This document shows positions 31,053-39,700 of a DNA stretch of 64,000 bases, one piece after another. Source of the DNA: Psychrobacillus sp044762745 (GTDB lineage: Bacteria > Bacillota > Bacilli > Bacillales_A > Planococcaceae); assembly GCF_044762745.1 (NCBI RefSeq), contig NZ_JBIWEX010000015.1:1-64000 (forward strand). The letters are read 5' to 3'. Each line of letters starts with the position of its first letter. The first letter of the stretch is position 1. Both the position numbers and the translations under genes were made by a program. The notes below the pieces were generated by a model. The model saw nothing but the letters and a program-made list of their open reading frames with translations. It made no database searches and was not told the DNA's origin.

Positions 31053-32271
31053 CGCTAAAATACTCCTTTGCAGTACGCAGTCCAGCTACAAGTCGGTCAA
31101 TATCTTCTTCTGTATTGTAAAGATAAAAACTTGCTCTCGCAGTTGCCGTGCATTGTAACCATTTCATCAAAGGCTGTGCACAATGATGACCTGCACGAAC
31201 TGCAATACCATTCATATCAAGCACAGTTGCAACATCATGTGGATGCACATCATCCAAGTTAAATGTTACAATTCCTGCTCGTTTAGACGGATCATTAGGT
31301 CCATAAATAGTCAAACCTTCAATTGTTAACATTTTTTCCATCGCATAAGTAGCAAGTTCATGCTCATGTTTTTCAATTTCATCTAATCCAATCTCTTCGA
31401 GGAAATCAATCGCAGCTGCAAGACCAATGGCCCCTGCAATGATTGGTGTGCCCCCTTCAAATTTCCAAGGGAGCTCTTTCCATGTAGATTCATACAAACC
31501 TACAAAGTCAATCATTTCTCCACCGAATTCAATTGGCTCCATTTTTTCTAGCAAATCTTGTTTTCCGTAAAGTACACCGATACCAGTAGGACCACACATT
31601 TTATGACCAGAAAAGGCAAGGAAATCACAATCTAAGTTTTGAACATCTAACTTTAAGTGTGGTGCAGCTTGTGCTCCATCCACAACCATAATAGCTCCAT
31701 GCTCATGTGCAATTTGTGTGATTTCTTTAATCGGGTTCATTGTACCAAGTACGTTTGAAACATATACAACGGATACGATTTTTGTCTTATCCGTTATCGT
31801 TGCACGTACTTTTTCTAACGATAATGTCCCGTCTGCTTCTAAGTCGATATATTTCAGTGTAGCACCAGTTTCTTTCGCAAGTTGTTGCCAAGGAATGATA
31901 TTCGAATGGTGCTCCATATGCGTAATAACAATTTCATCGCCTTCTTTTACATTTGCACGGCCATAGCTTTGTGCAACTGTATTAAGAGAAGTCGTTGTAC
32001 CACGTGTGAAAATAATTTCTTTCGTGGATTTAGCATTAATGAATTTACGAACTTTTTCTCGTGCTCCTTCATAGCTTTCTGTAGCACGGTTGCCGAGTGT
32101 ATGGACTCCACGGTGAACATTCGAGTTTTCAAATTCATAATACTTTTTAATCGCTTCAATGACTTGTACTGGCTTTTGAGATGTAGCGCCACTGTCCAAA
32201 TAAACAAGTGGATGCCCATTAATCTCTTGATTTAAGATGGGAAAATAGCTTCGAATCTCTTTACTGAGCAT
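31042..32271 (-). CDS. sufS: Cysteine desulfurase SufS
   Basis: This is a 409-residue PLP-dependent group II cysteine desulfurase. The PLP-binding Lys is in FLAFSGHKMCGPTG, the His/Asp contacts are in VVDGAQAAPH, and the active Cys is in AVRAGHHCAQPLM. It removes sulfur from cysteine and passes it to SufU. The start overlaps the sufD end at 32271; the end overlaps sufU. Confidence 0.97.
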   Translation of the reverse strand: MLSKEIRSYFPILNQEINGHPLVYLDSGATSQKPVQVIEAIKKYYEFENSNVHRGVHTLGNRATESYEGAREKVRKFINAKSTKEIIFTRGTTTSLNTVAQSYGRANVKEGDEIVITHMEHHSNIIPWQQLAKETGATLKYIDLEADGTLSLEKVRATITDKTKIVSVVYVSNVLGTMNPIKEITQIAHEHGAIMVVDGAQAAPHLKLDVQNLDCDFLAFSGHKMCGPTGIGVLYGKQDLLEKMEPIEFGGEMIDFVGLYESTWKELPWKFEGGTPIIAGAIGLAAAIDFLEEIGLDEIEKHEHELATYAMEKMLTIEGLTIYGPNDPSKRAGIVTFNLDDVHPHDVATVLDMNGIAVRAGHHCAQPLMKWLQCTATARASFYLYNTEEDIDRLVAGLRTAKEYFSDVF

Positions 32272-33578
32272 TAGCGAACTTTCCTTTCAATAACCTCCGT
32301 CAGCTGTTTCTTTACGCCTTCGATCGGTAATTCGTTCACTACTGGAGCAAGGAATCCATGAATAACTAGACGCTCTGCTTCGTGTTTAGAAATACCACGG
32401 CTCATTAAATAGTACAACTGAAGTGGATCTACTCGGCCAACAGAAGCTGCGTGACCTGCTGTTACATCATCTTCATCAATTAATAGAATTGGGTTTGCGT
32501 CCCCACGAGCTTTTTCACTTAACATAAGAACACGAGACTCTTGTTCTGCATTCGATTTTGTCGCACCGAATTCAATTTTTCCGATACCATTGAAAATAGA
32601 AGAAGCTTCATCTTTCATCACACCGTGTTTCAAGATTTGTCCTTCTGTATGTTTACCCCAGTGAATAACCTTAGTTGTAAAGTTTTGCTTTTGTTTCCCG
32701 CGTCCTACAACAACCATTTTCACGTGGCCTTCTGAGTTATCTCCAACAAGATGAGTCGTATTTTCGGAAATGGTATCACTGTCGTTCATCATTCCTAGTG
32801 CCCATTCAAGCACTGCATCACGACTAGTTACCCCACGGCGGTTTACATAAGTTGTAAACCCTTCTGCTAATACATCTACCGTACCAAAAGTTACTTTTGC
32901 GTTATCTTTTACAATTACTTCTGAAATGATATTCGCTTGGCCTGTTGTTTTTTCTACAGTAGATAAGTAATTTTCTACATATGTTACAGCACTGTTTTCA
33001 TCCGCAACTAGTAATGTGTGGTTGAATAGAGATGCTGAATCATTATCATGTAAATAAATAACTTGAACTGGCTCTTCGATAACAACATTTTTCGGTACGT
33101 ATACAAATACTCCACCGTTTAAAAGTGCTGCATGAAGTGCAGTAAGCTTATGTTCATTTACTTTTACACCATCAGTCATAAAGTATTTTTGAACAAGATC
33201 ACTATGCTCACGAAGGGCTGTGTAAATATCTGTTAAAATGACACCTTTAGCTTGTAAATCTTCAGTTAAAGATACAAAAGCAGGTGTATTATTATGCTGA
33301 ATATAGATGTTTTTTTGTTCTTCTGCATGCACAAGTGCTTTTACTTCTTCAGGAAGTTCATCTAAAGAAGAAAAGGCATTGCTTTCTACAGTATGTGTAG
33401 GAAATTCAGTGAAATTCCAATTTGTAATTTTTGTTTTATCTGGTGTTGGCATTGGAAGTGTCTCAAGTTCACCAAATGCTTTTAGACGAAGATCCGTCAT
33501 CCAGCTTGGTTCTTGGTTACCTTCTGAAAAGGAGCGGATATCTTGCTCGGTTAATGCCAATTTTGTTTCAACCGTCAT
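32271..33578 (-). CDS. sufD: Fe-S cluster assembly protein SufD
   Basis: This is a 435-residue SufB paralog. The beta-helix repeat region is VFVYVPKNVVIEEPVQVIYL, then TYVENYLSTVEKT, ending in GISKHEAERLVIHGFLAPVV. It forms the SufBC2D scaffold with SufB and the SufC ATPase. AGAGGGGACG precedes the ATG. It is 18 bp after sufC and contiguous with sufS. Confidence 0.97.
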   Translation of the reverse strand: MTVETKLALTEQDIRSFSEGNQEPSWMTDLRLKAFGELETLPMPTPDKTKITNWNFTEFPTHTVESNAFSSLDELPEEVKALVHAEEQKNIYIQHNNTPAFVSLTEDLQAKGVILTDIYTALREHSDLVQKYFMTDGVKVNEHKLTALHAALLNGGVFVYVPKNVVIEEPVQVIYLHDNDSASLFNHTLLVADENSAVTYVENYLSTVEKTTGQANIISEVIVKDNAKVTFGTVDVLAEGFTTYVNRRGVTSRDAVLEWALGMMNDSDTISENTTHLVGDNSEGHVKMVVVGRGKQKQNFTTKVIHWGKHTEGQILKHGVMKDEASSIFNGIGKIEFGATKSNAEQESRVLMLSEKARGDANPILLIDEDDVTAGHAASVGRVDPLQLYYLMSRGISKHEAERLVIHGFLAPVVNELPIEGVKKQLTEVIERKVR

Positions 33579-33596
33579 GCTTATTCGTCCCCTCTC

Positions 33597-34376
33597 TTAT
33601 GCTTCTTGTCCAACTGTCTCGTCTTCAATTCCTAACTCTTCTTTAATCCAGTCATATCCTTGTGCTTCTAATTTTTGCGCAAGCTCAGGACCACCAGATT
33701 TTACTACGCGACCTTGCATCATTACGTGTACGTAGTCCGGAGTGATGTAGTTAAGAAGACGTTGGTAGTGAGTGATTACAAGACTTCCGAAACCTTCTCC
33801 ACGCATTTCATTGATCCCTTTAGAAACAACTTTAAGCGCATCGATATCTAGACCTGAGTCAATTTCATCTAGAATAGCGAATTTTGGTTGCAACATCATT
33901 AATTGAAGAATTTCATTACGTTTTTTCTCTCCACCTGAGAATCCTTCATTTAAATAACGTTGTGCCATATCAAGGTCCATTTCTAAAAATTCCATTTTGT
34001 TATCTAATTCGCGGATGAATTTCATCAAAGAAATTTCTTCACCTTCCGGGCGACGAGCATTAATAGCTGAACGTAAGAAGTCCGCGTTTGTAACTCCAGT
34101 AATTTCACTTGGATATTGCATTGCTAAAAATAGACCTGCTTGTGCGCGCTCGTCTACTTCCATTTCTAATACGTCTTCTCCGTCCAATTCAACTGAACCA
34201 GAAGTTACTTCATATTTAGGATGACCCATAATAGCAGATGCTAAGGTAGATTTACCAGTACCATTAGGACCCATAACTGCGTGAATTTCATTTGTATTAA
34301 TTGTTAAATTAACACCTTTAAGTATCTCTTTACCGTCGATTGCAACGTGTAAATCCTTAATCACTAAAGTTGACAT
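33597..34376 (-). CDS. sufC: SufC ATPase
   Basis: This is a 259-residue ABC-type ATPase of the SUF scaffold. It has Walker A GPNGTGKSTL (residue about 37), a Q-loop in FLAMQYPSEI, the ABC signature NEGFSGGEKKR, Walker B FAILDEIDSGLD, and the switch His in LVITHYQRLL. It drives conformational change of SufB/SufD. It is the first gene of the operon; GGAGGTTATTC precedes the ATG. The promoter region upstream (34377-34480) contains an AT-rich direct repeat that may bind an iron- or peroxide-responsive regulator. Confidence 0.97.
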   Translation of the reverse strand: MSTLVIKDLHVAIDGKEILKGVNLTINTNEIHAVMGPNGTGKSTLASAIMGHPKYEVTSGSVELDGEDVLEMEVDERAQAGLFLAMQYPSEITGVTNADFLRSAINARRPEGEEISLMKFIRELDNKMEFLEMDLDMAQRYLNEGFSGGEKKRNEILQLMMLQPKFAILDEIDSGLDIDALKVVSKGINEMRGEGFGSLVITHYQRLLNYITPDYVHVMMQGRVVKSGGPELAQKLEAQGYDWIKEELGIEDETVGQEA

Positions 34377-34413
34377 TGAATAACCTCCATTAAGTAACTA
34401 TGAATGTGTAACC

Positions 34414-34437
34414 ATTCTAATTTATTATCATTCTAAT
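34414..34437 (-). promoter_or_regulatory. Possible Fur/PerR-like operator of the suf operon
   Basis: On the minus strand the block TTAGAATGATAATAAATTAG plus AATG contains a complete TGATAAT half-site, and two TTAGAATG copies stand 16 bp apart. It lies 40-60 bp upstream of the sufC start. The match to a 7-1-7 Fur or PerR box is incomplete, so this is tentative. Confidence 0.3.
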
Positions 34438-34730
34438 CTTAACCCAAACTGAAGTCTTAGGCAAATCTTTTGAAACAGTTTGGCAGTTATTGTAGAAAAC
34501 ACGCAAAAATCAAGATTTTTCAACCCTTTCTCTAAACTATTTGAGAAATTGGAAGAAGTTGATATTTTCAATACGATTTCCTAATTGAGAATTGATTTCA
34601 CTATGAATATAGTGGAAACATCAAAAGTGCAACCACCTTTGTTCGCCGGAGTACATCCTAAATGCGCTTGAGATTCTTTGTAGAAAATTATCCTATGTAA
34701 TAGATTTAATATTTAATATTTCCAAATAGC

Positions 34731-34768
34731 ACAAAAAAATCCACGAAGAGCTTGTCTTCATGGATTTA
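34731..34768 (-). terminator. Terminator of the 63-codon gene
   Basis: On the minus strand AAATCCATGAAGA and TCTTCGTGGATTT pair around CAAGC, followed by TTTTTG. It lies 7 bp after the 34775 stop. Confidence 0.8.
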
Positions 34769-34774
34769 ATCATC

Positions 34775-34966
34775 TTAGCCTTTAAAAGATTGTGCATCAA
34801 TTCTTGCAACAAGTTGAATACTTTTCTCATAATCTCTTTGTCTTCTTTTTTCTACTTTCATTCGCAGAGCTTGACTGTTTCGTAATTCGTCGTATCCGAA
34901 TCCGTGTACTCCTCTAAATGCGTGGTCCATTTGTTCCGTGTAAGGTAAGCCTTCTGAAGTGATAAT
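34775..34966 (-). CDS. Small hypothetical protein with unusual ATT start (or frameshifted ATG)
   Basis: The open frame is TSEGLPYTEQMDHAFRGVHG, then GYDELRNSQALRMKVEKR and a basic helix, ending DAQSFKG (63 codons). It has no ATG, GTG or TTG at its head. AAAGGA lies 7 nt before an ATT codon at 34966, and an ATG at 34973 is in the neighbouring frame, so either ATT initiates or one base is extra near 34965. A dedicated terminator follows, which supports expression. I do not recognise the family. Confidence 0.5.
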   Translation of the reverse strand: MITSEGLPYTEQMDHAFRGVHGFGYDELRNSQALRMKVEKRRQRDYEKSIQLVARIDAQSFKG

Positions 34967-35077
34967 GAATCATTCCTTTCAATTTTTTACGCCTACTCTA
35001 TAGTACATACCCACGTATATTCATATTAAACATTTATTTTTCTTTGGAAAATCGATCGACGATAATAGAAATATAAC

Positions 35078-35513
35078 TTTATATGTATCTTATTTAGATA
35101 CCGCATCTTAGCAAGTTGAATAAAGTGTCCGCAATGATTTTCGCTACAGGGCGGACGCTTTCCGCGGGGTGAGCGATGAACCTTCACCGCCGCTACGCGT
35201 GCGCTGTAAAGTTTCATCTGTCTCACTTCATCCCGCTAGAGTAGCCGTCCTTCCGCTCCAATCTATAAAAGTTGCTAGCTAATCAGCGGCACTGCGTTAA
35301 ATTCAATCTTATGTATTGTTTCTTGAAAATAAAATCCAATAAATGGTTGAACGAGACGTAACATGCTGCGAACGCGACAATCTACCTTTCGAATACGACA
35401 AAACACATCTCGAAAGCAACAAACAGGACCCTGTACACGACAAACAGGCCCAGCGGAAATCATATCGGTCACCAAATAAAGCTTTTACGACGCAGTATCC
35501 CTATATAGTGGCA
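35078..35513. repeat. Composite dispersed repeat, copy 3 (most regular)
   Basis: The left end is TAGATACCGCATCTTAGCAA plus GTTGAATAAAG. The core is GGGCGGACGCTTTCCGCGGG, TGAGCGATGAACCTTCACCG, then CTGTCTCACTTCATCCCGCT. Five units then occur exactly 21 bp apart: GAGAC 35353, GCGAC 35374, ACGAC 35395, GCAAC 35416, ACGAC 35437, most followed by AA or AAA. The right end is CGACGCAGTATCCCTATATAG, inverse of the left end of copy 1. It is about 435 bp long and has no coding potential. Confidence 0.7.
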
Positions 35514-35544
35514 TACCATCTACTTGATAATTCCATAAAGCATA

Positions 35545-35580
35545 TAAAAAAGCAGGCACTTAATATGCGTGCCCGCTTGA
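35545..35580 (-). terminator. Terminator of metNPQ
   Basis: AAGCAGGCAC (35550-35559) pairs with GTGCCCGCTT (35569-35578). The T-run is on the minus strand. It lies 10 bp after metQ. Confidence 0.85.
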
Positions 35581-35589
35581 TCGTTATAT

Positions 35590-36399
35590 TTATTCGTTTA
35601 CTGGTACGATTGATCCGCCCCACTCATTTTGGATGAAGTCTTGGATTTCTTGTGAGTGTAATGCGTTTACTAATGCTTTGATTTTTTCATTGTTTTCATT
35701 GCCAGCTTTTGTTGCAATGATGTTTATATATGGTGATTCTGAAGCTTCTTCAATAGCAATTGAGTCTTCAAGAGGATTTAAACCAGCATCAATTGCATAG
35801 TTAGAATTTATAAGTAGAGCGTCTCCTTCGTCATTTTCATACAATTGCACCATTAATGCAGATTCGTAGTTTGGATCGAATTTTAAGTTTTTAGGGTTTT
35901 CTACGATATCAGAGATTTCTGCTGTTGTTTTATCAACGCCATCTGCCAATTTGATTAATCCCTTTGCTTCAAGCATTGCTAAAATACGGCCATGGTCAGG
36001 AATAGAGTTACTCATTAAAATTGTTGCACCTTCTGGTAGCTCTTCAATAGAATTATATTTTTTAGAATATAATCCGATTGGTTCGATATGAATTCCACCA
36101 GCGTTTACGAAATCATATCCAAATGTAGCAATTTGATCCTCTAAATAAGGAATATGTTGGAAATAGTTCGCATCTAACTCGCCAGACTCTAAATCTTTAT
36201 TTGGTAATACATAATCTTGATAAGGTTCCACAACAAGTTCAATTCCTTGTTCCTCAAGAATAGGCTTTGCTTGTTCTAAAATAATTGCGTGTGGTGTGTT
36301 TGAAGCACCTACCACTAATTTATTGCTTTCTTCTTCTCCACAAGCCGCAAGTGTTAGCGCACTTATTGATAATAATGCTCCAGCTAAAAATTTCTTCAT
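35590..36399 (-). CDS. metQ: Methionine ABC transporter substrate-binding lipoprotein MetQ
   Basis: This is a 269-residue lipoprotein. The signal peptide ends in lipobox LAAC (Cys 20), followed by the NlpA/MetQ domain: VVGASNTPHAIILEQAKPIL, LDANYFQHIPYL and PEGATILMSNSIPDHGRIL. It binds methionine outside the membrane for MetNP. AAGGAGAGAATAC precedes the ATG. It is the third gene of the SAM-riboswitch-controlled metN-metP-metQ operon. Confidence 0.95.
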   Translation of the reverse strand: MKKFLAGALLSISALTLAACGEEESNKLVVGASNTPHAIILEQAKPILEEQGIELVVEPYQDYVLPNKDLESGELDANYFQHIPYLEDQIATFGYDFVNAGGIHIEPIGLYSKKYNSIEELPEGATILMSNSIPDHGRILAMLEAKGLIKLADGVDKTTAEISDIVENPKNLKFDPNYESALMVQLYENDEGDALLINSNYAIDAGLNPLEDSIAIEEASESPYINIIATKAGNENNEKIKALVNALHSQEIQDFIQNEWGGSIVPVNE

Positions 36400-36460
36400 C
36401 TGTATTCTCTCCTTCTAATTTTCCCCATTTTTATATGTGATCGGGTAAACCCGTGAACAC

Positions 36461-37129
36461 CTAACGTTTATCTATTTTCGTTGTAATCATATCGCCAATC
36501 CATTGAATGATAAATACTAGGATTAATATTAAAATCGTTGCGACTAATGTAACATCTTCTCTACTGCGTTGGAAGCCATCTAGAAAAGCAAGTGTTCCTA
36601 AACCACCAGCACCAATTATTCCCGCCATTGCTGTATATCCAACGAGTGAAATACAAGTTACTGTAATCCCAGACACTAAAGCTGGCATCGATTCTGGAAG
36701 TAAAACCTTCCATATAATAGTAGAGGTTTTGGCACCCATCGATCTTGCTGCTTCTAAAACACCTTTATCAATTTCCCGTAAAGCGATTAACACCATACGC
36801 GCATAGAACGGAGCAGCCCCAATGACGAGAGCAGGGAACGCTGCATTTGGCCCACGCATTGTGCCAACTAAAAATTTCGTTAAAGGAATTAATAAAATGA
36901 TTAAAATAATAAACGGAATAGATCGGAATATATTTACAAAAGCCCCTGTTAACCAGTTCGCTAGCTTATTTGCCCATGCTTGATGTGGACTTGTTAAGAA
37001 TAATAAAAGACCGAGTGCTAAACCAATAACTGCTGTTAATATAGTAGAAATTGCCGTCATATATAATGTTTCGAGCGCAGCGTCCCACATTTTAGGCCAA
37101 TCAACATTCGGAAAAAGCGTATTAATCAT
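36461..37129 (-). CDS. metP: Methionine ABC transporter permease MetP
   Basis: This is a 222-residue permease with five predicted transmembrane segments. The EAA loop is EIDKGVLEAARSMGAKTSTI, as expected for MetI/MetP. It pairs with the MetN ATPase, whose gene it overlaps by 8 bp. It imports methionine or its sulfoxide and derivatives in Bacillus relatives. Confidence 0.95.
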   Translation of the reverse strand: MINTLFPNVDWPKMWDAALETLYMTAISTILTAVIGLALGLLLFLTSPHQAWANKLANWLTGAFVNIFRSIPFIILIILLIPLTKFLVGTMRGPNAAFPALVIGAAPFYARMVLIALREIDKGVLEAARSMGAKTSTIIWKVLLPESMPALVSGITVTCISLVGYTAMAGIIGAGGLGTLAFLDGFQRSREDVTLVATILILILVFIIQWIGDMITTKIDKR

Positions 37130-38147
37130 TGTTGATCACCTCTGTACTTACTTTTTGATCATGTATAAATTGGATCGCTTCATCGACTGCAAATGCATCG
37201 CCCTCTAATTGCAGAATTAGTGTACCAAATGCACCGCTCTTTGTATGCGATATATTTCCTTGCACAATATTCACTTCTAGTTCGAATTGTTTGATCAGCC
37301 TAGAAAGTATTGGTTGTTCCGTTTGTTCTCCAACAAAGGTGAGTTTGATTAACTTCCCATTTGGATATAGATCCACTAAGTTTTGGATCGTTTGCATTGT
37401 TTGCGTCGATTCAGAAACTTGTGAAACAAATCTTTTGGTAATCGGTTGATGTGGATTTTGGAAAACTTCTAACACGTCGCCCTCTTCAACTACGTGTCCA
37501 CCTTCCATTACCGCCACGCGATTGCAAATTTTTTGAATGACTTGCATTTCGTGTGTGATCAATACAATCGTTAAACCTAGCTTCTCATTAATGCTGACTA
37601 ATAGATCCAAAATAGCATCCGTTGTTTCTGGATCCAGGGCTGATGTTGCTTCATCGCATAGCAATACTTCTGGACGATTTGCTAATGCTCTGGCAATTCC
37701 TACACGTTGTTTCTGCCCACCTGATAGTTGGGAAGGATAGTAATTGCCTCTCCCTTCTAAGCCTACAAGCTCTATCAACTCATTCACTCGTGCTACTCGC
37801 TGATCTTTTGGAACTCCAGCTATTTCAAGCGGGAAAGCAATGTTTTCTGCGACTGTTCTGGACCATAACAAGTTAAAATGTTGGAAAATCATACTCACTT
37901 TGTGTCGAACTTGACGAAGTTTGTCCTCATTTATAGAAGTAATTTCTTTTCCGTTTACAACTATTTGTCCAGCAGTTGGTTTCTCTAATCCATTGAGCAA
38001 CCGGATTAATGTACTTTTCCCAGCACCACTATATCCAATAATGCCGAAAATCTCGCCTTGCTTTATGTCAAGATTTACATCGTCAACAGCAATTATCGTA
38101 CCTTGTTTCGTTTTAAACTTCTTCGAAACGTCTTTTAAACTTATCAT
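37122..38147 (-). CDS. metN: Methionine ABC transporter ATP-binding protein MetN
   Basis: This is a 341-residue ABC ATPase. It has Walker A GYSGAGKSTLIRLL, signature LSGGQKQRVGIARAL, Walker B VLLCDEATSALD and H-loop VLITHEM. A C-terminal NIL (ACT-like) regulatory domain from about residue 265 (NGKLIKLTFVGEQTEQPIL) binds methionine for trans-inhibition. GGAGGGTGTGAG precedes the ATG. Control is by the SAM riboswitch at 38338-38448; a dispersed repeat sits in the leader between riboswitch and gene. Confidence 0.96.
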   Translation of the reverse strand: MISLKDVSKKFKTKQGTIIAVDDVNLDIKQGEIFGIIGYSGAGKSTLIRLLNGLEKPTAGQIVVNGKEITSINEDKLRQVRHKVSMIFQHFNLLWSRTVAENIAFPLEIAGVPKDQRVARVNELIELVGLEGRGNYYPSQLSGGQKQRVGIARALANRPEVLLCDEATSALDPETTDAILDLLVSINEKLGLTIVLITHEMQVIQKICNRVAVMEGGHVVEEGDVLEVFQNPHQPITKRFVSQVSESTQTMQTIQNLVDLYPNGKLIKLTFVGEQTEQPILSRLIKQFELEVNIVQGNISHTKSGAFGTLILQLEGDAFAVDEAIQFIHDQKVSTEVINND

Positions 38148-38159
38148 GTAAATCTCACA

Positions 38160-38270
38160 CCCTCCTAATCAATTACGCCTCGGAGTACTTACGCCCAAGG
38201 CTTATACTTTATTTTTGCAAGGTTTGAACACTGCTCCTGCGGTTACTCGTCGCAAACAATAACTGCTGAA
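38160..38270. repeat. Second dispersed repeat family, met copy
   Basis: AATCAATTACGCCTCGGAG is followed after about 60 bp by CTGCTCCTGCGGTTACTCGTCG and CAAACAATAACTGCTG. Related copies lie between fadE and fadA (41950-42145) and upstream of the thioredoxin gene (45925-46015, inverted). This copy lies inside the transcribed metN leader. Confidence 0.55.
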
Positions 38271-38271
38271 T

Positions 38272-38308
38272 AAAGTAAAAAATCCCTTCTGCAAAAGAGC
38301 AGAAGGGA
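38272..38308 (-). terminator. SAM riboswitch terminator
   Basis: CCCTTCTGC (38284-38292) pairs with GCAGAAGGG (38299-38307), with a TTTTTTA run on the minus strand. It is the expression platform of the S-box. Confidence 0.92.
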
Positions 38309-38337
38309 AGTAAGTTATCTATAAATAGAACTTTTCC

Positions 38338-38448
38338 ATTCTCTCATTTCCCAAAGCATTCGCTTTGCGTGATTTGGCACCATTTCATTTTCATGACGGT
38401 TGCCGGGCTTCATAGGGCACTTCCCTCCACCACTCTTAATAAGAGTAA
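38338..38448 (-). promoter_or_regulatory. SAM-I riboswitch (S-box)
   Basis: The minus strand reads CTCTTATTAAGAGTGGTGGA, GGGAAGTGCCCTATGAAGCC and CGGCAACC, then AATGGTGCCAA, AGCGAATGCTTTGGGAA and GAGAGAATGG, the S-box consensus in order. The 5' CTCTTATT pairs with the closing GAGAG segment. A terminator follows. High SAM would end transcription before metNPQ. Confidence 0.95.
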
Positions 38449-38486
38449 CACTATTTAATTTATATGACTCAGTAAGACGTATTTTA

Positions 38487-38807
38487 TCACATTTCTACTT
38501 CGTCGTCAATTCTTTTTATTGTTTCTAACAGAAAAGGAACGGATTGAAAAGCGTATATTTTTTTATATACATGACCTTGTTTGGCAATCAACAGGCATGG
38601 GACACTTTCAATTTCATATTCCATCGCTAGGTTTTCTAAATAATTTATATTTGCTTGGCCAACTGGATTCGGTACTAATTCATTAATCACTTGCATCATT
38701 TTACTTGCTACCATGCAAGTACCGCACATCGGTGTATAGAGATAGAATAGCGAAAGCTGGTTGCCATTTTTTAATTGCTCCCACTGTTCACGCGTCCATT
38801 CATTCAC
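38487..38807 (-). CDS. yusE: Thioredoxin family protein YusE
   Basis: This is a 106-residue thioredoxin-fold protein. It has the active-site CXXC in LYTPMCGTCMVASKM near residue 28, and the cis-Pro equivalent in IESVPCLLIAKQG, preceded by ENLAMEYE. It is a cytosolic dithiol-disulfide oxidoreductase or thiol protein with unknown partner. The order yusE-yusF-gcvH-yusI matches B. subtilis. It lies 11 bp downstream of yusF. Confidence 0.88.
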   Translation of the reverse strand: MNEWTREQWEQLKNGNQLSLFYLYTPMCGTCMVASKMMQVINELVPNPVGQANINYLENLAMEYEIESVPCLLIAKQGHVYKKIYAFQSVPFLLETIKRIDDEVEM

Positions 38808-38818
38808 AAAACATCATC

Positions 38819-39169
38819 CTAAAGTAAAAATTCTTTTTTCACTTTAATATTAACACGTTTCAGTATAGATGCCAAAACTTTGAAAGGGGTATTGGCGACT
38901 TCGCAATACATCGGATTCGTGTAAAGATGAATTGCTTCTGGATATTCTTTTCGGACGACGGAACGTATTTGTTCACCTGATTTATCCGCATCTAAAAAAG
39001 CGTATATGGGTAAATCATCGTATGGGCTCAAAATTTCCTCTAGCTTTACATTAGAGATCGTACCATTTGTACAAATAATTTCTGGGGATTCATCAAGAAG
39101 TCGTAAAAGCTGAAGCTTATCCGATCTTCCTTCGACGAGAATTACTTTTTCACTAAAAACTTTAGCCAA
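38819..39169 (-). CDS. yusF: Toprim domain protein YusF
   Basis: This is a 116-residue stand-alone Toprim protein. The conserved Glu is in VILVEGRSDKLQLLRLL and the D-x-D in IYAFLDADKSGEQIRS. Toprim folds act in topoisomerases, primases and RNase M5-type nucleases; YusF has no assigned substrate. GGGAGAGAAG precedes the ATG. It is in an operon with yusE. Confidence 0.88.
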   Translation of the reverse strand: MAKVFSEKVILVEGRSDKLQLLRLLDESPEIICTNGTISNVKLEEILSPYDDLPIYAFLDADKSGEQIRSVVRKEYPEAIHLYTNPMYCEVANTPFKVLASILKRVNIKVKKEFLL

Positions 39170-39207
39170 TTAGCTTCTCTCCCTAATTATCATCGTTAAC
39201 TCAGTAT

Positions 39208-39243
39208 ATGAAAAAAACGCCGACAATTAACCGGCGTTTTGAT
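39208..39243 (-). terminator. Terminator of gcvH
   Basis: AAAACGCCG (39214-39222) and CGGCGTTTT (39232-39240) pair around ACAATTAAC. The T-run is on the minus strand. Confidence 0.88.
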
Positions 39244-39245
39244 TA

Positions 39246-39626
39246 TTATTCTGCAATTAATTCTTCGTATTGTTCAGCACTTAATAAGCCATCAATTTCA
39301 GAAGTATCTGATGGTTCTACGACGATCATCCATGCATTTTCATACGGAGATTCGTTTACAAATTCAGGGCTATCTTCTAGTTCGCTATTTACTTCTACAA
39401 CTTTTCCACTAATAGGCGCATAAAGTTCTGAAACAGTTTTTACTGATTCTACACTACCGAATGGGTCTCCTGCTTTAATATCGTCTCCCACTTGTGGAAG
39501 TTCAACAAACACGATATCCCCAAGCTCAGATTGTGCAAAATGAGTAATACCGATACGTGCATTACCACCTTCTGTTTTTACCCATTCATGCTCTTCTGAG
39601 TATTTCAATTCTTTTGGTGTGCTCAT
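39246..39626 (-). CDS. gcvH: Glycine cleavage system H protein
   Basis: This is a 126-residue lipoyl carrier. The lipoylation Lys is in GSVESVKTVSELYAPISG near residue 62, and the rest of the barrel fits GcvH (EEHEWVKTEGG, YENAWMIVVEPSD). In Firmicutes GcvH also serves as the relay for lipoic acid made by LipM, LipL and LipA. The other gcv genes are absent from this window. AGAGGGGTATAAT precedes the ATG. Confidence 0.96.
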   Translation of the reverse strand: MSTPKELKYSEEHEWVKTEGGNARIGITHFAQSELGDIVFVELPQVGDDIKAGDPFGSVESVKTVSELYAPISGKVVEVNSELEDSPEFVNESPYENAWMIVVEPSDTSEIDGLLSAEQYEELIAE

Positions 39627-39700
39627 AAATTATACCCCTCTCAAATAAGTTATATATTCATCTATAATATTCACATATTTTTATGATAAAAACAACTACT

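Noticed and set aside
35341..35450. Regular 21-bp spacing considered as a CRISPR array
   Set aside because: The conserved part is only about 8 bp per unit, spacers are too short, there is no leader or cas gene, and the units sit inside a larger dispersed repeat found at three loci.
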